A stretch of DNA of 64,000 nt, taken from positions 386,726 through 450,725 of the forward strand of contig NZ_QQGD01000001.1 of NCBI RefSeq assembly GCF_003490935.1, read 5' to 3'. The DNA is from Haemophilus haemolyticus_M (lineage in GTDB: Bacteria > Pseudomonadota > Gammaproteobacteria > Enterobacterales > Pasteurellaceae). A program made the position numbers and the translations under genes. This document shows, one piece after another, positions 58,201 through 64,000 of the stretch. Positions within the stretch are counted from its first letter, which is position 1, and each line of letters begins with the position of its first letter. The notes under the pieces were generated by a model. The model ran no database searches. It had not been told where the DNA came from and saw only the letters and a list, made by a program, of their open reading frames with translations.

Positions 58201-60315
58201 TTGGAACTGTTTGCGGATTTAGATCGAATTATTCAAGGGTATTTGCCCGCAGATAAAATTGAGCTCATCAAGCGTGCATTTGTGATTGCAAGAGATGCGC
58301 ACGAAGGACAATTTCGCTCCAGTGGCGAACCTTACATTACCCATCCAGTGGCGGTAGCCTCCATTATTGCTCAACTACACTTAGATCACGAAGCGGTAAT
58401 GGCTGCGCTTTTGCACGATGTTATCGAAGATACACCTTATACAGAAGAACAACTGAAAGAAGAGTTCGGTGCCAGTGTGGCTGAAATTGTGGATGGTGTA
58501 TCAAAACTCGATAAGTTGAAATTTCGTACTCGCCAAGAAGCACAAGTCGAGAATTTTCGCAAAATGATTTTGGCGATGACGCGTGATATTCGCGTTGTGT
58601 TAATAAAGCTTGCTGACCGCACGCATAATATGCGCACGCTTGGTTCGTTACGACCAGATAAACGCCGCCGTATTGCGAAAGAAACGCTTGAAATCTATTG
58701 TCCGCTTGCTCATCGTTTAGGCATTGAGCATATCAAAAATGAATTAGAAGACTTATCTTTTCAGGCAATGCATCCACACCGTTATGAGGTGTTAAAAAAA
58801 CTCATTGATGTAGCGCGGAGTAACCGACAAGATTTAATCGAACGAATTTCACAAGAGATTAAAGTGCGGTTAGAAAACGCAGGCATTTTTGCCCGAGTGT
58901 GGGGACGTGAAAAACACCTTTACAAGATCTATCAAAAAATGCGCATAAAGGATCAAGAATTCCACTCTATTATGGATATTTATGCGTTCCGTGTGATTGT
59001 AAAAAATGTGGATGATTGTTATCGCGTTTTGGGGCAAATGCATAATCTTTATAAGCCACGCCCTGGTCGAGTAAAGGATTATATCGCCGTACCTAAAGCA
59101 AATGGCTATCAGTCTTTGCAAACTTCAATGATTGGGCCGAAAGGTGTTCCCGTAGAAGTTCATATCCATACTGAGGATATGGAACAAGTCGCCGAAATGG
59201 GCATTACGGCGCATTGGGTTTATAAAGAAAATGGTAAAAACGACAGTACAACCGCACAAATCCGCGCACAACGCTGGTTGCAAAGTTTGGTCGAAATTCA
59301 ACAAAGTGTAGGGAACTCGTTTGAGTTTATTGAGAATGTAAAATCAGAGTTTTTCCCGAAAGAAATTTATGTTTTTACGCCAAAAGGTCGAATTGTTGAG
59401 CTGCCAATGGGCGCAACGGCAGTGGATTTCGCTTATGCCGTGCATTCAGATGTGGGGAATACTTGTGTTGGCGTAACCGTTGAGCATAAACCTTACCCGC
59501 TTTCGCAAGCTCTTGAGTCTGGGCAAACGGTCAATATCATCACCGATCCAAATGCGCATCCTGAAGCCGCATGGTTAAATTTCGTGGTAACTGCTCGTGC
59601 GAAAACACGGATTCGCCATTATCTCAAACAGCGTTGTGAAGAGGATGCGGTAAAATTAGGTGAGGTTGAGCTTAATGCGGCATTACAACCACATAATTTA
59701 GGCGATTTTTCTATTCAACAAATTAGAACGGTATTAGATGCTTTAGCACTTTCTTCTTTAGATGAATTATTACGAGAAATTGGTTTAGGCAATCAGTCTG
59801 CCGCCATCATTGCGCATCAATTTGTGGGCGTGCCGTTAGAATCTTCTAATACTCAGAATTTTGAATTTGAATCCAAAATTCTCACTATTGCACCAATGCA
59901 AGTTGGTAAAACACAATTTGCTCAATGTTGTCATCCAATCCCTGGTGATCCTATCGTGGGATGTAGTACACAAGAAAACACAGTGGTGGTACACCATCAA
60001 CATTGTGCCAGTTTGAAAAATGCTTGTTGCCAATCACTGGCTAAATGGGATAATGTTCAAAGTGCGGTGAATTTTGAGGCTGAATTACAAATAGAAATAT
60101 TGAATGAGCAGAATGCCTTGCTTAGTTTAATGACCGCAATTTCTGCGAGCGAAAGCAGTCTTCAAAATATTTGGACGGAAGAATTAGAGAACAATTTATT
60201 GCTTGTGATTTTGCAGGTTTGTGTAAAAGATATCAAACACCTTGCCAATATCGTTCATCGTATTAAAGGCATCACTGGCGTCGTTAATGTTAAACGCAAT
60301 ATTAATGAGCTATGA
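58201..60315 (+). CDS. spoT: ppGpp synthetase/hydrolase SpoT (RelA/SpoT family)
   Basis: A 704-residue RSH enzyme that makes and degrades (p)ppGpp. HD hydrolase (VMAALLHDVIEDT; KLADRTHNMRTL), synthetase (REKHLYKIYQKM; FHSIMDIYAFRVIV; PRPGRVKDYIAVPKANGYQSLQTSM), TGS domain (EIYVFTPKGRIVELPMGATAVDFAYAVH), a C-terminal conserved-Cys region (AQCCHPIPGDPIVG) and an ACT domain. The HD motif is intact, so hydrolysis is expected. The start is TTG 58201: alignment with E. coli SpoT (MYLFESL against MELFADL) supports this rare start codon. The stop overlaps the recG ATG. Confidence 0.96.
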   Translation: MELFADLDRIIQGYLPADKIELIKRAFVIARDAHEGQFRSSGEPYITHPVAVASIIAQLHLDHEAVMAALLHDVIEDTPYTEEQLKEEFGASVAEIVDGVSKLDKLKFRTRQEAQVENFRKMILAMTRDIRVVLIKLADRTHNMRTLGSLRPDKRRRIAKETLEIYCPLAHRLGIEHIKNELEDLSFQAMHPHRYEVLKKLIDVARSNRQDLIERISQEIKVRLENAGIFARVWGREKHLYKIYQKMRIKDQEFHSIMDIYAFRVIVKNVDDCYRVLGQMHNLYKPRPGRVKDYIAVPKANGYQSLQTSMIGPKGVPVEVHIHTEDMEQVAEMGITAHWVYKENGKNDSTTAQIRAQRWLQSLVEIQQSVGNSFEFIENVKSEFFPKEIYVFTPKGRIVELPMGATAVDFAYAVHSDVGNTCVGVTVEHKPYPLSQALESGQTVNIITDPNAHPEAAWLNFVVTARAKTRIRHYLKQRCEEDAVKLGEVELNAALQPHNLGDFSIQQIRTVLDALALSSLDELLREIGLGNQSAAIIAHQFVGVPLESSNTQNFEFESKILTIAPMQVGKTQFAQCCHPIPGDPIVGCSTQENTVVVHHQHCASLKNACCQSLAKWDNVQSAVNFEAELQIEILNEQNALLSLMTAISASESSLQNIWTEELENNLLLVILQVCVKDIKHLANIVHRIKGITGVVNVKRNINEL

Positions 60316-62393
60316 GCATTGAACTTCTCGATGCCGTACCTTTGACCAGCCTCTCTGGTGTTGGTGCGGCCATTTCTAATAAACTGGCTAAAATCGGCGT
60401 TCATAACCTGCAAGATCTACTCTTTCATTTACCTATTCGCTATGAAGATCGTACGCGAATTACACCAATCGCTAATCTTCGCCCCGAACAATATTTTACC
60501 ATTGAAGGAATTGTACAAACTTGTGAAATCGCTTTTGGCCGTCGCCCGATTTTATCGGTCAGTTTGTCAGACGGCACATCGAAAATTATGTTACGTTTTT
60601 TCAATTTTAATGCGGGAATGCGTAATAGTTTTCAAGTTGGTGTGCGAGTAAAGGCTTTTGGCGAAGTGAAACGTGGGCGTCACATGCCAGAAATTCATCA
60701 TCCAGAATATCAAATTGTGCGAGATAATGCGCCTATTGTATTGGAAGAAACCCTAACGCCGATTTATTCCACAACGGAAGGGCTTAAACAAAATTCATTA
60801 CGAAAATTAACGGATCAGGCTTTGGCATTGCTCGACAAAGTTCAGATTGCAGAAATTTTGCCTAATGAATTTAATCCACATCAATATAGCTTAAAAGAGG
60901 CATTGCGATTATTGCATCGTCCGCCGCCAGATATTTCATTAGAAATGTTAGAGCAAGGTAAGCATCCTGCCCAACAACGATTAATCTTTGAAGAGCTGCT
61001 GGCGCATAATTTAGCTATGCAAAAAGTGCGGTTAGGAACGCAGCAATTTTTTGCCTTACCGCTACATTATCAAACAGATTTGAAACAGCGATTTTTAGCC
61101 ACCTTGCCATTTCAGCCAACTAATGCGCAAAAGCGAGTAGTGTCGGATATTGAACAAGATCTTATCAAAGATTATCCGATGATGCGTTTAGTGCAAGGGG
61201 ATGTCGGTTCGGGAAAAACATTGGTTGCCGCACTGGCTGCTTTAACGGCAATTGATAATGGCAAACAAGTCGCCTTAATGGCACCAACAGAAATTCTTGC
61301 AGAACAGCACGCGAATAATTTTCGACGTTGGTTTGAGCCTTTCGGTATCGAAGTTGGTTGGTTAGCCGGTAAAGTAAAAGGAAAATCAAGACAAGCAGAG
61401 CTTGAAAAAATTAAAACTGGTGCGGTGCAAATGGTGGTGGGGACGCACGCTTTATTCCAAGAAGAAGTCGAGTTTTCTGACTTAGCATTAGTGATTATTG
61501 ATGAACAGCACCGTTTTGGGGTGCATCAACGATTAATGTTGCGTGAGAAAGGCGAAAAAGCGGGATTTTATCCCCATCAGTTAATTATGACGGCCACGCC
61601 GATACCAAGAACGTTAGCAATGACTGTCTATGCCGATTTGGATACATCAATTATTGATGAATTGCCTCCCGGTCGTACGCCTATAACAACAGTGGTGGTT
61701 TCTGAAGAACGTCGCGCTGAAATTGTGATGCGTGTAAAAAACGCTTGTGTTAATGAAAAACGCCAAGCCTATTGGGTGTGTACGTTAATTGATGAATCAG
61801 AGGTTTTAGAAGCTCAAGCCGCAGAAGCGATTTGGGAAGATCTAACTAAGGCATTGCCTATGTTAAATATTGGGTTAGTACACGGGCGGATGAAACCACA
61901 AGAAAAACAAGATGTCATGATGCGTTTTAAAAATGCAGAATTGGATTTATTGGTGGCAACGACAGTAATCGAAGTGGGTGTTGATGTTCCGAATGCAAGT
62001 TTGATGATTATTGAAAATGCAGAGCGTTTAGGTTTATCGCAACTTCATCAGTTACGAGGGCGGGTCGGTCGAGGCAGTACGGCTTCTTTTTGTGTACTAA
62101 TGTATAAACCTCCGCTCGGTAAAGTTTCGCAAAAACGCTTGCAAGTGTTACGAGATAGCCAAGATGGGTTTGTTATTTCGGAAAAAGATTTAGAAATTCG
62201 CGGGCCTGGTGAAGTGCTTGGAACGAAACAAACAGGCATTGCTGAATTGCGAGTAGCAAATTTAATGCGAGATAGAAAAATGATACCAACGGTGCAATTT
62301 TATGCAAAATCACTTATCCTAAAATACCCAGATCTAGCAGAAAGTCTGATTCGTCGTTGGTTAAATAATAAAGAGATTTACTCGAACGCTTAA
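60312..62393 (+). CDS. recG: ATP-dependent DNA helicase RecG
   Basis: RecG remodels stalled forks and branch-migrates Holliday junctions. The 693-residue protein has an N-terminal wedge/OB domain (about 50-190; RYEDRTRITPIANLRP), then SF2 helicase motifs: QGDVGSGKTLVAALAAL (I), APTEILAEQH (Ia), VIIDEQHRFGVHQR (II), MTATPIPRTLAMT (III), TTVIEVGVDVPNA (V) and QLRGRVGRG (VI). Its ATG overlaps the spoT stop by 4 bases. trmH, which lies between spoT and recG in E. coli, is missing here. Confidence 0.96.
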   Translation: MSIELLDAVPLTSLSGVGAAISNKLAKIGVHNLQDLLFHLPIRYEDRTRITPIANLRPEQYFTIEGIVQTCEIAFGRRPILSVSLSDGTSKIMLRFFNFNAGMRNSFQVGVRVKAFGEVKRGRHMPEIHHPEYQIVRDNAPIVLEETLTPIYSTTEGLKQNSLRKLTDQALALLDKVQIAEILPNEFNPHQYSLKEALRLLHRPPPDISLEMLEQGKHPAQQRLIFEELLAHNLAMQKVRLGTQQFFALPLHYQTDLKQRFLATLPFQPTNAQKRVVSDIEQDLIKDYPMMRLVQGDVGSGKTLVAALAALTAIDNGKQVALMAPTEILAEQHANNFRRWFEPFGIEVGWLAGKVKGKSRQAELEKIKTGAVQMVVGTHALFQEEVEFSDLALVIIDEQHRFGVHQRLMLREKGEKAGFYPHQLIMTATPIPRTLAMTVYADLDTSIIDELPPGRTPITTVVVSEERRAEIVMRVKNACVNEKRQAYWVCTLIDESEVLEAQAAEAIWEDLTKALPMLNIGLVHGRMKPQEKQDVMMRFKNAELDLLVATTVIEVGVDVPNASLMIIENAERLGLSQLHQLRGRVGRGSTASFCVLMYKPPLGKVSQKRLQVLRDSQDGFVISEKDLEIRGPGEVLGTKQTGIAELRVANLMRDRKMIPTVQFYAKSLILKYPDLAESLIRRWLNNKEIYSNA

Positions 62394-62422
62394 AAGTGCG
62401 GTCAATTTTCAAAGAGTTTTAA

Positions 62423-63232
62423 ATGGATAAAAAAGAAAAACGCCCAACTGTACTTTTTTTTGACTCTGGAGTGGGTGGGTTTAGCGTATATCGTGAAGCC
62501 AAAAAATTATTACCAAATTGGCATTATCTCTATTGTTTTGATAATGCTGGTTTCCCTTATTCAGAACGCGAAGAAGAAAGTATTATTCAGCGCACTTTAG
62601 CGGTTTGCCAACTTATTAATCAACGTTATCCATTAGATGCCATCGTGATAGCTTGCAATACAGCGAGTACTGTTGTGCTTCCGCCTTTGCGAGCTGCTTT
62701 TGATATTCCTATCATTGGGACTGTACCAGCTATTAAACCTGCATCAGAAATAACAAAGACAAAACATATTGGTTTATTAGCTACAAAGGGTACTGTAAAG
62801 CGTCATTATGTCGATGATTTAATTAATAAATTTGCGCAAGATTGTGTTGTTGAGAGATTGGGAACAACAAAATTAGTAGAAATTGCGGAACAAAAAATTC
62901 GTGGTCATTCCGTTGATCTAATTGGTTTAAAAGATGAGTTATCTCCGTGGGCAGACATGGCAGATTTGGATACATTAGTTTTAGGTTGTACTCACTTTCC
63001 ACTCATCAAAGATGAAATTCAGTTGTGCTTGCCACAAATTAAATATTTTATGGATCCTGGAGCAGCGATTGCTAAGCGGATAAAATATTTGCTCGATGGT
63101 AAAAGTATACGTGCTCAAGGTGAAAAACATAATCAAATGTTTTGCACCGAACATTTTCCTGAAGAATCTCAATTTAAAAAAGCTTTACACTTATGGGGAT
63201 TTGAATCTTTAGATGTAATAAAAATAGACTAA
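62423..63232 (+). CDS. murI: Glutamate racemase
   Basis: MurI makes D-glutamate for peptidoglycan. The 269-residue protein has LFFDSGVGGFSVYREAKKLLP (Asp/Ser of the substrate site), VIACNTASTVVLPPLR (first catalytic Cys) and LVLGCTHFPLIKDEIQ (second catalytic Cys). It follows recG by 29 bp, with an uptake signal (62394) in the gap. Ends ~340 bases before 16S rRNA; no clear terminator was found after it. Confidence 0.95.
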   Translation: MDKKEKRPTVLFFDSGVGGFSVYREAKKLLPNWHYLYCFDNAGFPYSEREEESIIQRTLAVCQLINQRYPLDAIVIACNTASTVVLPPLRAAFDIPIIGTVPAIKPASEITKTKHIGLLATKGTVKRHYVDDLINKFAQDCVVERLGTTKLVEIAEQKIRGHSVDLIGLKDELSPWADMADLDTLVLGCTHFPLIKDEIQLCLPQIKYFMDPGAAIAKRIKYLLDGKSIRAQGEKHNQMFCTEHFPEESQFKKALHLWGFESLDVIKID

Positions 63233-63309
63233 AATTGATGTTAAATAGACCTTTTTGTATTAACTTTATCCAAAAGATCATTTTTTTAAATATTTTTACA
63301 AAAAAGTAC

Positions 63310-63344
63310 TTGCAAGGGATTTGAAAATCCCTATAATGCACCGC
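63310..63344 (+). promoter_or_regulatory. rRNA operon promoter
   Basis: TTGCAA (63310-63315), 16-bp spacer, perfect TATAAT (63332-63337), then a GC-rich discriminator (GCACCGC) typical of stringently controlled stable-RNA promoters. The upstream sequence is A/T-rich, as in an UP element. Confidence 0.85.
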
Positions 63345-63346
63345 AC

Positions 63347-63412
63347 ACAACGACGCACTGTTGTGAAATTTTTAAGTTTACAAGTGCGTCGTTGTTTTTT
63401 GCTCTTTAACAA
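63347..63412 (+). promoter_or_regulatory. rrn leader antitermination elements (boxB-like stem and boxA)
   Basis: ACAACGACGCACT (63347-63359) pairs perfectly with AGTGCGTCGTTGT (63383-63395), 13 bp. It is followed by TGCTCTTTAACAA (63400-63412), a boxA match, as in rRNA antitermination leaders. Confidence 0.85.
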
Positions 63413-63568
63413 TATATCAGACAATCTGTGTGGGCACTTGTTGATTGACTTGTTTTAAAAATATTTTTAATTTTGAAGTCTTAATAGGTGCTTAACTGAA
63501 AATTCATAATTACTTTTAAAGTAGTGTTTTATTTTATAGCTAAGTAGTTTATTGAGCGATTGAACTTG

Positions 63569-64000
<432 letters not shown>

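Larger units (their letters stand above)
1208..62402. repeat. Dispersed DNA uptake signal sequences (AAGTGCGGT)
   Basis: I found at least 51 exact 9-mers. Positions include 1208, 2408, 2434, 6348, 7410, 8449, 9921, 10186, 11647, 12026, 13087, 15379, 16481, 16888, 17301, 18655, 21249, 21870, 24389, 24526, 24777, 25985, 26095, 27731, 28733, 31795, 33479, 35015, 36132, 37366, 37418, 38321, 39894, 40145, 40935, 41359, 44023, 44139, 45249, 45765, 46182, 51694, 53644, 54941, 55638, 58137, 58165, 58862, 60060, 61024 and 62394. They guide self-DNA uptake in natural transformation; facing pairs also act as terminators. Confidence 0.95.

Noticed and set aside
63233..63309. A second rRNA promoter or a tRNA between murI and 16S rRNA
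   Set aside because: No cloverleaf and no convincing second -10/-35 pair; only AT-rich sequence that could be an UP element.

Overview
The window is AT-rich, gene-dense chromosome from Haemophilus influenzae or a very close relative such as H. haemolyticus. I base this on at least 51 exact copies of the Haemophilus uptake signal core AAGTGCGGT (either strand, about one per 1.25 kb), on an OmpA/P5 porin and Opa-type barrel protein, on the hitABC ferric uptake operon, on a secreted ATP-dependent DNA ligase, and on Pasteurellaceae-like gene order and protein sequences. All major reading frames look intact. I see no prophage, insertion sequence, transposase, CRISPR array or tandem phase-variation repeat.

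Layout. 1-2.4 kb: end of ftsZ, lpxC, pheA. 2.4-6.2 kb (minus): yjgA(darP)-lptC-lptA-lptB-ptsN-rapZ, i.e. LPS transport plus a nitrogen-PTS-like protein and the RapZ regulator. 6.3-8.4 kb: tldE/pmbA, a candidate Fur-controlled small RNA, hpt. 8.5-19.2 kb: nrdG, 4.5S RNA, cydDC, trxB, cnoX, hemH, a hotdog thioesterase and a large FAD/Fe-S dehydrogenase, a block rich in redox and haem functions. 19.2-28.6 kb: ompA, grxD, hisC, serC, tmaR, pabC/pabB/pabA, metK (with MetJ operators), sprT, opa. 28.8-37.3 kb: artPIQM arginine importer (with an ArgR-like operator), gmhA, competence-type periplasmic ligase, dppBCDF. 37.4-42.9 kb: uvrD (LexA box), a TPP riboswitch in front of an orphan periplasmic binding protein, htpG. 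43.0-46.0 kb: a small secreted peptide and a divergent XRE regulator, an ArsC-like protein, dapE, an M15 peptidase. 46.0-51.4 kb: hitABC (Fur box) and a methyltransferase. 51.5-57 kb: phoL-ybeY-HAD phosphatase, long-chain acyl-CoA ligase, gapA. 57.1-63.2 kb: gmk-rpoZ-spoT-recG-murI. 63.3 kb to the end: rRNA operon promoter, antitermination leader and the first 432 bases of 16S rRNA.

Most of the window is conserved housekeeping sequence. The points I consider worth a second look are: a PtsN (IIA-Ntr) protein whose phosphorylated histidine is replaced by lysine; a TPP riboswitch controlling a lone AfuA/FbpA-type binding protein with no permease beside it; an unannotated-looking ~95-nt transcription unit with a Fur box over its -35 and a strong terminator; and a two-gene islet (a 51-residue secreted Cys-containing peptide and a coiled-coil XRE regulator with foreign-looking arginine codons). 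Several operators (MetJ, ArgR, LexA, Fur, CRP-S, CRP) could be placed relative to plausible promoters. All functional calls come from reading motifs and remembered families; no database search was run. Gene-number comparisons with strain Rd are from memory.
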